Origin: Anastrepha obliqua
Lineage: Eukaryota > Arthropoda > Insecta > Diptera > Tephritidae
Reading direction: 5' to 3'
DNA length: 64,000 bases
NCBI RefSeq assembly: GCF_027943255.1
Contig: NC_072895.1
Span: 49,574,001-49,638,000 of the forward strand
In this document: piece after piece, positions 23,830 through 34,955 of the stretch
Layout: every line of letters begins with the position of its first letter
Position numbering within the stretch: position 1 is the first letter of the stretch
Notes under the pieces: model-generated
Databases searched by the model: none
What the model was told of the DNA's origin: nothing
The model's input: only the letters and a program-made list of their open reading frames with translations
Translations under genes and position numbers: made by a program

Positions 23830-24405
23830 TGTGGGTAGCTAAGGAAAATCGCATTGCAGTGATTGCGTCACATAAATAAAAAAGTAAAAGTGCAAATAAG
23901 ATTTACGAATTGCTGAAAAAACTTAATATTTCGAGAATGTTTGTTTAGCGCACGGTCAATCGTGTTCTCCAAACGTCTGAAGTGACAGACAGAAAAAGAA
24001 GTACTCGTCCTCACACTTTTCGACCCAGTCCAGCAGTAAAAGCCGTTCGAGAAAGAACTCGCAGAAATACCCTTAGAAAGCAGAAAATCATGCCCAGGAA
24101 AATAAAAGTATCGACCAGACTCATGTCAAGACTAATTATAGATAATCTTCATATGAAAGCCTTCCGTCGCTCAACTGCTCATCTTTTGAAAAGCGCTTGA
24201 AGAAAATTAGACTCAACAGATGCAAGCAGCTTCTTCGGTGGCACGCGGTCAACGGCCATGAAAATATTATTTTCACAGATGATAAATTAAAGAACTCTTC
24301 AAGTGATATAGTGCACGTTTTAGGTCAAGACCAGTACAATACAAACCTGTGTTTAGGAAACTCAAAACACCTTCCAATTTTTTATTTATTGTTAAAAACC
24401 CGATT
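23830..24405 (+). pseudogene. Tc1/mariner-superfamily transposase remnant
   Basis: The N-terminal HTH region is readable with stops and frame changes: IAVIASHK near 23850, KIYELLKKLNISRMFV near 23900 and RTVNRVLQTSEVTDRKRSTRP near 23950-24010, then KAVRERTRRNTLRKQKIMPR and the second helix VSTRLMSRLIIDNL. At 24270 IIFTDDK marks the first catalytic Asp. The rest of the core is gone. It belongs to the same broad group as the remnant at 38690. Confidence 0.72.
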
Positions 24406-24726
24406 CATGGCGTTTCTGATGAAGTAAGAATACTAACTAACCCATTTTTCAACCGATTTTTTATTTTAATATGGTATTGGGAAGGGAAGTGCATTTGCGT
24501 TATAAATGTATATAACTCTAAGATTGAACGATTCACGTTCAAAAGAAATTTTCAATAACAAGCTTTGATTTGTGCAATTTTTCCACGTTTTTTATAATTA
24601 AATGTTTGTTGAAATATTTTCAGTTTACTTCCTTCTTTCACAAACTATAGTGAGCCAGCCATTGACAAAATGTTTATATGACAATTTGTATGTGAAATGA
24701 TTTATAGGTGTTAGTGGTTTGCTTTC

Positions 24727-25495
24727 ATTAGGTTAGGTTAGGTTAGCCTGGTTGGAAATAAGCCATGCATAGGCCTTTTGGCCACTAGCGATACCAGATG
24801 GAGACCAACCTCTATGAATACCGAAAGTAGACATCAGTAGAGCTGGGAGCTCCGCTTTTGAAACGTCCTCCAGACCCTCAAACAATGGGGCTCCCAGGCT
24901 TAATTAATAATGTCGGACACACGCACAGAAGGTGTTCTAAAGTCTCATCAACATCATCTCTGCATTTTCTGCATTTCCCCTATCTTTTACGCATGTGCAG
25001 CCAATAGATTATGACCTGTTAGCATACCTATGATAGTTCTGCATTCCTTTCCCGAGAGCGTAAGTATGAATTGAGTCAGTTTTTTGTCGTTGTCGTGACT
25101 TTTGCTGTTTTGCATGTGGTTAGATTAGTCCAGCTAGCTTCCACTCGCCTTTTCATGTAGTTGTCCATTTCATTGTATATTGTATTTAGCGGTTTTGGAA
25201 TGCCGTTCTCTTCCTCAAAGGTAGTCTAACAGCGCTTTTTACAATCTCATCTACTATTTAGTTCCTCATAATGCTATTGTGACCAGGTACTCAGTAGATA
25301 TGCAGCCTACTGTTTGTGGCTAGCCTTTCTATGGCCTCCCTTGCTTTCATTAATGAAATTTTTCTGTCACTCAAACATATACACACCAACTTTTTAACAA
25401 AATCCATCATAATTAGATCGCTTGAGAAGGAATCGGATATTATATTAAGGTTTTTTTTCAACAAAGGAGGATCGATGTTGTGATAGAACAAAACA
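24727..25495 (-). mobile_element. LINE remnant with RNase H end and Cys/His tail
   Basis: Minus-strand reading gives an RNase H stretch (MKAREAIERL, then LHIYWVPGHNSI near 25270-25330), LTGHNLL near 25000-25020, and a tail with CRKCRDDVDETLEHLLCVCP near 24905-24970. The 3' end is marked by a (TTAGG)n-like run at 24728-24747 in + reading. Same general ORF2 architecture as the 30-kb LINE but a different family; frames are broken. Confidence 0.75.
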
Positions 25496-26368
25496 AACCA
25501 TGTTTAAAGTACTTTTTTTAAGGCCCATACCACACCCTATGGAATAGATAATTGGTTAAATGTCTGCTATAGCTATGCAAGGAGGCGCGGATACGAGAGG
25601 CCAAACTCTCAGTGAACCTACTGCATAGATTTGGTGAAATTTGAACAATGGGCAGCCGGTTTTAGATTTTTTGAGAGAAAGTATATACAGATTAAATAAC
25701 AAGGTCTCAGTGTCCAACAAACATCACCTATGCGAGAGATGACCAAACCATAATGACCTTCGTGGCGCATACCGCGGCTTTGCAGCAGTCGAATGCCGTT
25801 CAATTTAGGCTAAAAGAAATCGCAGAACATAATACTGATGAGAGTGTCGTTTTCGAAAAAGTATCGACCAGTGATGCAGGCCGCCTACAATATGTACCAA
25901 AGTGTAACTTTTTGTGGATACGTTAAAGCTTGGTGAATCTTTTGTGGATTAGAGTCGTCCTGTTTACCACAACTTTGCTTGTTAACGTGATGCTTCAACT
26001 GACTTTTCTTCCCAATGCTGATCTAATCCAGGATGTCTTTGAATAATTTTTTTTTTTAATTTGGGTTAATTTTTAGGGCCCCTATATAAAATAGTTAATT
26101 TTTTTTTCTTTAAATAATTATAATTTTTTGGCCTTCTCTGAAGGGAAATAGAAGGAGCAGATTAACTGCAATAACACGATCTGTAAAGATTTTATGCCAA
26201 ATTTACGGAAAAGCTCATTTTATGCATTGGAATTCAATGTTAATTTTCAAAGCATTGGCAACAAAAATTAAATAAAAAAGTAAGGGTCTAATTTTTTTGG
26301 CCTTAAAATACATTTAAGAGGTACCAAAAACAAGATGCTTGGCCTTCCCTATAAAATCATATTTTTAA
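25496..26368. other. Unrecognised tract
   Basis: 25500-25960 is less AT-rich and looks like diverged repeat, but no family was identified. 26040-26130 is T-rich. Confidence 0.35.
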
Positions 26369-26370
26369 AA

Positions 26371-27645
26371 TTAGGTGCGCAACTAAGTTTCCGCTGTTTG
26401 TCAATAAATGACTCCAGCATTGTATGCTGGTCGATTCTAACATAACCTAAACATCATAAACCTAGCTTAGAGATATGGTAAATAAACTGTTTCGACACAT
26501 TAGTGATTTTGTTTTGGTATCATATACTTTTGGTTTTGTGAAAATGTCTGATTTTGTGCGAATAATCGTCATTTGCGGGAAGTGTAGATTTTCCTCTAGC
26601 ATTCGAAAACAACGGCGGCTGAAGTGCATTGAGAGCTACAAAAAGTTTATGCAGATGCTGCTTTAAGTGAAATAACGTGCCTAGATTGGTTTCGTCTCTA
26701 CAAAGCCGGTGATTTTAATGTTGACGACCGTCCGCGAGAAGGAAGGCCAAAAACCTTCGAAGACGCTGAATTGGAGGCATTGCTCAATGAGAATCTGTGT
26801 CACACCCGAGAAGAGCTTGTTTCAGTATTAGAAGTTACCCGTGAATCCATTTCCAAGTGATTACATGTTTTGGGAATGGTTCAGAAACAGAGGACTTGGG
26901 TTTCTTATGAGTTCAAACCAAGGGATGTTGAACGTCGTTTTTTCGCCTGTAAACAACTGCTCCAGAAGCAAAAAAGGAAGGGTTTTCTACATCACATCGT
27001 GACGGGTGATGAAAAATGGATTCATTACAGCAATCCAAAGAAAAGAAAGTCATGGGGACTGCCCGGTCATGCTTCTACGTCGGCGCCTCGGCCGAATATT
27101 CACGCTGCGAAGGTTATGCTATGTATTTGGTGGGACCAAGTTGGTGTTATTTATTATGAACTGGTAAAACCAAGTGAAGCCATCACTGGGGATCGGTATC
27201 GACTTCAATTGATGCGATTGAGCCAAGCACTGTGCGATAAGCGGCCGCAATATGCGGAGAGGCATGAAAAAGTGATTCTACAGCATGACAACGCTCGGCC
27301 TCACGTTGCCAAACCCATTAAAACCGACCTGGGCATACTGAAATGGGAAATCCTACCCCACCCGCCATATTCTCCAGATATTGCGCCGTCCGATTATCAC
27401 CTGTTCCGATCGATGGCACATGACCAGCAGTTCCGTTCATATGAAGGGATCAAAAAACGGCTTGATCCGTGGATAACCTCAAAAGATGAACAGTTTTACC
27501 GCGACGGTATACGAGATCTACCAAAAAGATGTGAGAAAGTAGTAGCCAGCGATGGGCAACACTTTCAATGATTCACTTGTAACCATTTTTTTATAATAAG
27601 TTGTGTTTTCATCAAAAAACAGCGAGAACTTAGTTGCGCACCTAA
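26371..27645 (+). mobile_element. Mariner element, mauritiana-like
   Basis: The ends TTAGGTGCGCAACTAAGTTT and, on the right, the reverse complement of TTAGGTGCGCAACTAAGTTC match over about 18 bp. TA follows on the right; the left flank reads AA, perhaps a mutated TA. Length is about 1,275 bp. Confidence 0.9.
26543..27571 (+). pseudogene. Mariner transposase pseudogene, catalytic core intact
   Basis: ATG 26543 opens with MSDFV, but frameshifts scatter the HTH region (LDWFRLYKAGDFNVDDRPRE near 26680-26740) and a TGA at 26858-26860 precedes the long open part. From 26870 the frame is uninterrupted: WVSYEFKPRDVERRF, ITGDEKW, a WWDQVGVIYYELVKP stretch, LQHDNARPH, SPDIAPSDYHLF, and a full C terminus ending CEKVVASDGQHFQ. 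It resembles the 2.7-kb transposase in arrangement but is clearly a different sequence. Confidence 0.92.
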
Positions 27646-27647
27646 TA

Positions 27648-28389
27648 AAAAAAATGATTTTTCTACCGTATACCCAGTAAATAAACGTCAAATGCCTAAG
27701 AACCTGTATAACCTACAACGTGAATAGATGTAGAACAAATTAATCTTTTGAAGACGCAAAATCTTTGTCTACCTGTGCTTCACTTGAAGTAATTCTACAA
27801 AATTCAATCTCACAAAGTTGTGATTATCGTTATTTATATTCTGTTAATATTTCTAAGCTGTTGGCGATTAATCGAAGACTAGTGCAAAGTCTTGAGCTAA
27901 TCTCGTTTACCGCAGGGTAACTTACATATATAATCGCAAGTAAGTTTGAATTAGCATACGTGCATATGTGTATGTGTTTATCGGTTTACGTGTACGCTTA
28001 AATAATTCTAATTAATGATTCTTGAATTGTCTGCTCAGGAAGGCACTTGACACGAGCACTTGTGAGGTTGTGCATTCGTTGGCACACATGTGGGGAAATT
28101 GATATACACACACACAGATGTGAAAACTTGGACGTGTTTCGGATACAAATTAATTGTCTTTTTTGTTGCGTATTCATGCGTTTGTCATGTGTGACGCTCT
28201 ATTTATTTCTTACGTGTATACTCATGAGTTTAAGTGATTTTGTTTAATGCATAAAAAACGGCAGGGGAAATTTATGTGTACATAAAGTAGATTTTTGCAC
28301 TATAATCGAAGTTCATTTCTAGTTGCCTCACTACATATATATTGAACTGATATTGTAAATTGATATTTTTTTTAATTTTTAGGTACATT
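27648..28389. other. Intron-like tract
   Basis: No motif recognised; a CACACACACA run near 28105. Confidence 0.4.
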
Positions 28390-28393
28390 TTAA

Positions 28394-28564
28394 CCCTTTG
28401 CGGTCGTATTAACTTTGGACATAGAATTCGGAATTAATTTCCGTTGAAAGTGCAGTGATACATAAAGTGTAAGATTACGAAGGATAAACAAGAGATGTTA
28501 ATTCTATAAATAAACACAGTATACAATTAGTGATGGATGCGAGTAGACATACGACCGCAAAGGG
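28394..28564. mobile_element. piggyBac-type MITE (171 bp)
   Basis: Perfect inverted ends CCCTTTGCGGTCGTAT and ATACGACCGCAAAGGG lie directly between TTAA duplications (28390-28393 and 28565-28568). TTAA targets with CCC/GGG ends are the hallmark of the piggyBac superfamily. There is no internal coding capacity, so it needs a transposase supplied in trans. Confidence 0.88.
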
Positions 28565-28905
28565 TTAAATACCAAACATGTGAAAAATATGAAGTTTAGA
28601 ATGTAAAAGTGCAATTAATTTTACTAACACATTTTGTGCATGTTCTTATGGCATACAAATATGATAAGAAATTAAAAAAAAAAATATATTCTTTTGATAG
28701 GATTACAACACCTAATTCTCATACGCTCTTGGAAGAAACTAACAAGAGATTTTTTTTTTCATTACGTATCACTCATCAATTATGCAAATATTTCTATACA
28801 TTTTTTTACACAAACATTTTACTACTTTACTATTTATATTTTTCACACTCTTACCATAGAAGGATACATGCTACCTTCTTTTTTTAAGAAGATGAAGCAT
28901 ACGTA

Positions 28906-29405
28906 CTGGGTTGCCCATATTCGACGGACCCATGTTTATTTTTTAAATCAAAGGAAAGCACAATTTTTTTGATGTTGATGATAACAATCATTTTATCTGG
29001 TTCAAGTAAATTTGTTGACTTCAGTTTTTGAATATGATATTTCTCAAATGGCCGCCTTGAGCCAGTACGGCGTATTGTGCCCGTTTTGCAGCATTTTCCA
29101 TAGTTTTAGCTAACATATCGGCATTTTCAGTGGCGTAAATACGACAATTTTGATTGTTTACCGTCCCATTCAATAAGAAATGAGCCTCATCGGACATGAC
29201 GATTTTGTTCTTCTTCTTCTTCTTTTGACTTCTTTTTTTGAATGTAAATTTCAACAATTTGGCAGCGCTCGCGTGGCGTGTACTGTTCCATGGTAAAAAT
29301 CTGCTTGGACTGACGCTTCCAATGCGGTATGTCATTAAGCGATCTGACGTCTCTGTCAAAAGATATAGGGTTGCCAAATGGGTCCGTCGAATATGGGCAA
29401 CCCTG
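28906..29405 (-). mobile_element. Internally deleted DD41D-type mariner (500 bp)
   Basis: The ends CTGGGTTGCCCATATTCGAC and the right-hand mirror GTCGAATATGGGCAACCCTG match over about 27 bp, between TA duplications (28904-28905 and 29406-29407). Inside, the minus strand keeps parts of the transposase only. Confidence 0.88.
29030..29291 (-). pseudogene. Truncated DD41D-type transposase
   Basis: From ATG 29291 the reading is MEQYTPRERCQIVEIYIQKK, the usual start of this transposase group. At the CTT/TTC repeat near 29210-29225 it shifts frame straight into the first catalytic block VMSDEAHFLLNGTVNNQNCR. The HTH remainder and the second and third Asp are missing, so the element is nonautonomous. 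Confidence 0.82.
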
Positions 29406-29649
29406 TACATCTGATATTTTAGTTTTTTACTGTAATTGAGTGGATAATTTATCATAAATTTCAGTACAAATTTTTCTAACTGTTCATCCGAGCTCCTTTG
29501 AAACGCTGCGTGCTCTAACTTTTAGCTAACTGAGGGTTAGGTTTACTGAGAGAAATGCTTCTCTTTCAACAAGGGGCGCAAAAATCAATCAATCTGTTTG
29601 AAGATGCAGGGCATTTTTATTTGGTGGTTAATAATATATTTTGTCAACA

Positions 29650-29815
29650 ATTGATAGGGAATAGTTAACAGTTAACTGGCGACTGTTGACAGGTAAAAGT
29701 TGATAATTGGTACGTTACAGTTAACAGGTGACAGTTGACAGGTAAAAGTTTGACAAACCACATATGACATTTGACATATGACAATTGACGCAAAGCAAGT
29801 GGCAGTTGAGAGATT
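29650..29815. repeat. Short degenerate tandem repeats (CAGTTGACAGGT-like)
   Basis: Variants of ACAGTTGACAGGTAAAAGTT and GACATTTGACATATGACAAT recur over about 165 bp. Too irregular to define one unit. Confidence 0.5.
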
Positions 29816-29932
29816 GTGAAATTTATTATGGTACATTTCAAATTATAGAGATATATGCTATCGAAGCTAAACAAATTTTGCGGAGTTATTCACAGTTTAA
29901 CTACATTTTTTTTCGTTTTTTTATATTACTCT

Positions 29933-31745
29933 TATTATTATTATTATTAGAAGGCGACCAAAGCTGATCTATTGTGAAAAGCCTATTTTTGTAACCCTAG
30001 TTTTAGGCTTTTTAAAAAATTTAGCACAATTTTGGGTTTGTTGTTCCAAAGATTGCATGGAGATACTAAGATACCGCCAAGGTGATGAAGTCTCTGTCTG
30101 CCCAATGCAGGACATTCACAAAGCACATGTTCTGAGCTTTCTATGTCCATTTCCCGAAAGCGGCAGACATTGGTCTCAGATAGACCAATATTATTTAGAT
30201 AACACCTCAAGCTGCAGTGACCTGTAAGATATCCTGTTAAAAATGCAGATCTACTCTGCTTAGTGAGAAAAGCTTGTCAGATATTCCTTCGTTGGGACTT
30301 AGGAATAGTTTGTAGCTGATCGGCACAGTTTAGCCAGTAAGCAGCAAATTTTCTTTCTTCCCATTTCCTAAGTAATTCATTAATGTGGCGTTTTGTGAGT
30401 CCACAGAAAGGCTCAGGACCAGTAAGTTGCATATTTGCTCCTTGTTTTGCAAGGCCGTCAGCCATTTCATTTCCCTCATGTCCTTCATGTCCCGGAATCC
30501 AGCCTAGTGTTACTATGTTGAGGTTTCCTAACGTGTTGAGAAGGTTTATGTAATCATTTACCAATTTAGAGGTGATAGTTGTTGATAGAAGGGCTTTTAG
30601 AGCCGCTTGGCTATCTGAAAGTATGTAGATGTGACTACCTCTCATTTTCCTGCTAAGGCATTCTCTCACACATATTTCAATGGCATGTATTTCTGCCTGG
30701 AATATTGTTGGGTAGAGTCCCATCGGAACAGATTTTTTGAATTTAGGCCCATTGATTCCTGCCCCTGTTCTACCATTCCCATCAGTAAACCATAGCTGGG
30801 AGCCAGGTTTGAAAGTGATAGAATTAGTTCCCCAGTCTGTGCGTTCATTAACTATAACTTGGAAGTTCCTGAAGAGTATTACTTTGGGTGATAATATATC
30901 ATCCCAATGAAGAATGGGACTATGTAGGAAGTCTTCTAAGATCTTTAAATATCCTTTCATATCCCCACCTTTAAGTTCAGATATACCTTTTAATCTTAAG
31001 GCACTCGAGCGAGCTTCCTTTTCAATCAAGATTGAAAGCGGTGGTATGTTCAGGAGCACACCCAATGCATCAGTAGGACATGTTTTCATAGCACCTGTAA
31101 TACCAACACATATCAGGCTATGCAGTTTGCTTAATTCATTTACTGCTTTTCTTTGCTTGACCTTGGGCCACCATGCTAAGAATGCATAAGTGACTATGGG
31201 TTTCACAACTGTGGTGAATGTCCAGAAGGTCATTCTAGGGTTTAGTCCCCAGTCTTACCAAAAAACCTGGTGCAGAATGCCCTTGTGGCTTTTGAAGTAA
31301 CTCTCTCAATATGGGAATTCCACGTAAGCGTTTTGTCAAGACTGACGCCAATATAGTTCGCTTCTGTCGAGAGTTCAAGTGTTGTTCCATTAAGGGTCGG
31401 ACATTTGAGATTTATGTTCCTTCTCCCAGTAAACGGTACAAGTGCTGTTTTGGATGGGTTAATGGAAAACCCTTTTTCCGTGCACCATTTGTTTATTATT
31501 GTAAAGGCTTGCTGCATGCGATCCGAAATGGTTTCCCCATGCCAGCCTAATACATAAACTACTAGGTCATCAGCATAACCCTGAGTGTGAAAACCTAGGT
31601 TGTTCATATTACTCTTAACTATGGCTCTTGAAGGTACTACTTCAACCCATGAACAGAAATCATCTGAATGGCTTTTAACAAGTCGGCCAGAGTAAATCGA
31701 GACATTGCGAGATAGTGTCGAGGAGAAGTCATCATTCAAAAGCCA
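29933..31745 (-). mobile_element. 5'-truncated I-clade-like LINE with (TAA)n tail
   Basis: The minus-strand 3' end is a TAATAATAATAATAA run (29936-29950), the tail type known for I-factor-like elements. Upstream lies ORF2 from part of the RT domain through RNase H. The 5' end stops abruptly near 31745, the common result of incomplete reverse transcription. Confidence 0.85.
29983..31739 (-). pseudogene. LINE ORF2 C-terminal half: RT, RNase H, Cys/His tail
   Basis: It opens inside the RT palm with GYADDLVVYV (the YADD catalytic motif), then GFSINPSKTALVPF and the thumb. A frameshift at the GGGG near 31240 moves into the frame with NPRMTFWTFTTVVKPIVTY. RNase H follows with all four acidic residues visible: FTDGNGRTG, FQAEIHAIE, ILSDSQAALKAL and HEGNEMADGLAKQ. 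A single TGA at 30277-30279 then interrupts the same frame, which continues with LTGHC and the tail SSEHVLCECPALGRQRL. Expected role: target-primed reverse transcription. The two lesions and missing endonuclease and ORF1 make it inactive. Confidence 0.9.
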
Positions 31746-32111
31746 TTTACCGACGACGATTTTTGCAATTTTTTACCAAAGGTTTAAACATTTTGCCATA
31801 CGAAACTTCAATAGTTCAAAAGCTGCGGCTAGCTGACTATTGGAGCAGAATAATGAAATACCTGATTTTTTTTTCTTTATTAGAGATTCTAATAAGCAGC
31901 GATAGATATTTCTATCACTTCAGATATGTAGTGGGATATGCCACTAAATTTGCCGAAACTAACCGTGCAGTCTGCTCGTTATTGACAACATTTAATGCGC
32001 CACTCAGCACAAGTCATCAAGGACATTTTTTCCGGCGAATTAATTTTTCGATTAGGCGATTTTGGTATTGAAAGTCATCATGACGCACATATGGGTATGA
32101 AACATAAAATG
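31746..32111. other. Unrecognised tract
   Basis: Open + frames at 31715-32071 and 31995-32204 have no motif I recognise; the latter runs into a SINE. Confidence 0.35.
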
Positions 32112-32305
32112 TTTGAAAAAGTTTTTTCCAATAGCGGTCGCCTATTGATAGGTACTGGAAAACCTTTGTTTTTGTTAAATGAAAAAGCTACTCATAAAAA
32201 ATGATCTGCCTTTCCAAATCCGCTTAAAAGTGTAGGTTCCTCCGTTGTGAGGAAAAACATCAAGGCACGCACCACGAATAAGAAAACGAACTCGGCCAAA
32301 CACCC
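32112..32305 (+). repeat. SINE copy 3 (headless)
   Basis: TTTTTTCCAATAGCGGTCGCC, then AAAGCTACTCATAAAAAATG, GTAGGTTCCTCCGTTGTGAG, AACATCAAGGCACGCACCAC and CTCGGCCAAACACCCGATAA, in the same order as the 46.6-kb copy. Confidence 0.75.
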
Positions 32306-32954
32306 GATAAATGAATGATACACAAGTTGTAGACCCTCCAAGTCACCAAAAACAGCAATCGCCAAAAAGTCTACAAACTGTATATGAAAAAAAAAAATTA
32401 AAAATAAAAATAATAGTTCGTGATTATTTCTTAAACTAAACGGATAAATATTGTTTGATATTTTATGCGCTACTTGTACTTTAGCGCCCCTATTGTCATT
32501 TGCTGCTTGGTCATAGTCAAGCAATGTCACGTCAATTCTGGCCCGTATCTTAAACTTCTTGACGGTTTTTTGTTACTTTCACACATTTTCGAAAAAGGCG
32601 TAATTCTTTTAGATTTCCGCTAATGTTAAAGTTATAGTTGTGTGCGTTTGCAATGTGCGCTGTAGTATTTTTTGCCTCCCTTAAGCCCAAGGGCTTCAGC
32701 AGTGGCCATACATAGCGAGCGAAAAATACGATCTAATTGCTGACATGTGTCCTTAAGTTGAATTATTCTCTCGGATTAGAGATTCTCTTTGCTGCCTTTC
32801 TTATGGCAACAACATTTCAACGACGAACATAGTAAGTATCATTAAATGTGCATTCTTGAGTAGAGATGAAAAATTTTAGTAGAAAAAATTATACGCAAAA
32901 TGCGTAGACTTCAGAATGGCTTGGAATGTACTTATATGTATGTGTGTTTTCACA
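32306..32954. other. Intron-like tract
   Basis: No gene or family recognised. Confidence 0.35.
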
Positions 32955-32956
32955 TA

Positions 32957-33490
32957 CGAGGTGCGGCACTTAAGTCCCTCGAGCTAAGTTTTAGCCCGAC
33001 AACAAGTACGAATGCATCATTCATATACTCACATATATTCATAAAAGTTTGGAAAAGAAGAACCTTTCTTTAGTTGTCTTTGAGATTTGAAGACCACAGC
33101 AAGTTTGGGTTGTTTTCCTTGCGTGATTTTCGAAAGTAACTTTTTGGTGGCAAACTCAGAGTGGGTGACCTATATTACATTTTGCGAGGATTTGTTATTT
33201 CGCTCGCCGTGAGCGGTTGGTTATTCCAGCATAACAACAAGAATTCAAGAGTGTTTGAGTGCAAGAGTTTTTAGCAAAAAAGGCATTTCAATATTACCGC
33301 ACCTACCCTATACCAACTGGGACTTTTTCTTATTCCACAAGAAGTAGTCGCACCTCGAGGGAACTCATCATGGCAACCTCCAGAAGATCAAGAACGCAGC
33401 AACCGAAGTGCGGTTTAATTTCGGGGAGTTAGCTACCATAGACCGTTTGAATTATTGTGTGGAGTTAAAGGCCGTCTAACGTGAAGATTG
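32957..33490 (+). mobile_element. Mariner remnant (C-terminal core)
   Basis: The left boundary may be CGAGGTGCGGCACTTAAGTC beside TA. Near 33225-33480 a broken + frame reads CEFLAKK-like, LPHLPYTNWDFFLFHKK and GTHHGNLQKIKNAATEVRF, corresponding to the HDN..H, SPDLAPCDFFLF and following segments of mariner transposase. Both Asp positions here are degraded. Confidence 0.62.
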
Positions 33491-34830
33491 ATACCAAAAT
33501 TGTTCTACTTAATTCATTTGCTCTAGCCTTTTTTTCTCGTGAAATTCTCACAACATAATTGCCACATCTTAATCGTATATGTTCAAATACATATGTTGTA
33601 GTTACATAAATTCAGTGCTGCTGAAACACCACCAACAGCAACCTTTCACTGATTACGCTTCAATCAACACCAAAAAGGTACTTAAATCTCATAGTTTTTT
33701 CATTCAAGTTTCTTCTCTCCATCATCCTTTCTACCTTATTACTGAGAATTTTCTAATTTGTGTCTATATAAAACTGTTGTATGTATTCGCTAAGCCACTT
33801 GTAAAATGTATATCAAAGGATGTGAAGGTCCGCTGCATAGGCAGAGATGGTAGTTCAAGGGAGAAAAAATGTCGTATGAACAGATTTCGTACTTAAGATG
33901 TTGAGCTTAGTGTTTTTTTTTTATTTTTTTTGACATATTTTTTATTTTTTTTTTTGGTTTTTGATTTTGCACCTACTAAACTGAAAAAGCTCTTACTGTA
34001 GTTTTAGAGGTAAAAAAATGTAAGTTTATGTGTTTGTTTTCAAATACAAACTTATGCATGTACTTGAGCGATGTGTCTTGGGTCATGGTGAAAAGTTGTA
34101 AAAGTTCAGGTAGGAAAAAATCTTTGGAATAAATAGGGAAAACAAACTGTGCTTCACGAGTTTTGCATTCAAGTGAAAAGTATTCAGTTGCACAAAAACC
34201 ACAAAAATACATCAGCACAGCTGCCTGGGAAAAATAAATAAAAAAATTTTAATGTGGAGGAGGATTTTTTTCAGTAAAAGTTAAAGTGAGTATATATACC
34301 TAGTTTAAAGAAACACTAAAGCTAAATAAAGAAGAATTTCAAGAATTTTCAGAAGCTGGTCTATTTTTCAGTGCTAGTAGAAAGACAAACAAACTTTACA
34401 GGACTTAAAAAGCTGTCATTTGAATTCTTCTAATACTACATACATACACACATACATCCACAAATACGGCAGCAAAATTAGAATTAGCTTAGATTAGGCT
34501 GCATTGCTGCCGAGCAAGCAGAATTCCTAGACAATAGAGTGAAGGGAATATAATGCCAAAGGAATTATGGATGGAAAATCGCTGCGGTCGTACAACTTAT
34601 CTGACTATTTTTGGTTTTTGAGACACATTCACACACAGTTTCACATGTAAAGTTTGAGGCTCTGGGGGCAGAAGTTTTGGATTTTTTTTTGTAACGCAAA
34701 GAAAAATCTGCAGCATAGAATTTTTTAGCTCAAAACATTGATTAGTATGTCAACATTTTCTGAAGATGCTGATCTAGAAATGCTGCGTCGGTATCACAGA
34801 TAACGGAAGTAATCAGAAAGGATAACATCG
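33491..34830. other. Intron-like tract
   Basis: T-rich near 33905-33960; no domain recognised, including in the 105-codon + frame at 33579-33896. Confidence 0.4.
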
Positions 34831-34955
34831 TGCCAAGTGGTCCGAGTATTTCGGACATTTTCGTAAATTTTACTGATAATTTTTTTTAATTTCTAATAAG
34901 AAATAAAGGGAAACAATTTTGAAAAAATTTTATAATTTTGAGATTGATTCAATGC
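34831..34955. repeat. Diverged dispersed repeat, partner at 22061
   Basis: CAAGTGGTCCGAGTATTTCGG and GGAAACAATTTTGAAAAAATT..TTTTGAGATTGATTCA follow the order seen at 22061-22200. Confidence 0.45.

Noticed and set aside
24728..24747. (TTAGG)n-like run resembling the arthropod telomere repeat
   Set aside because: Only a few units, and it sits at the 3' end of a recognisable LINE fragment. Flies lack TTAGG telomeres.
29650..29815. Possible CRISPR-like spaced repeats
   Set aside because: Units are irregular and overlapping with no constant repeat/spacer pattern, and the genome is eukaryotic.
33579..33896. 105-codon + strand frame
   Set aside because: No recognisable domain, no promoter or splice context; typical of chance in this composition.
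22061..34955. Calling the 22.06-kb and 34.83-kb pair a defined transposon family
   Set aside because: Similarity is weak and boundaries are not visible; kept only as low-confidence repeats.
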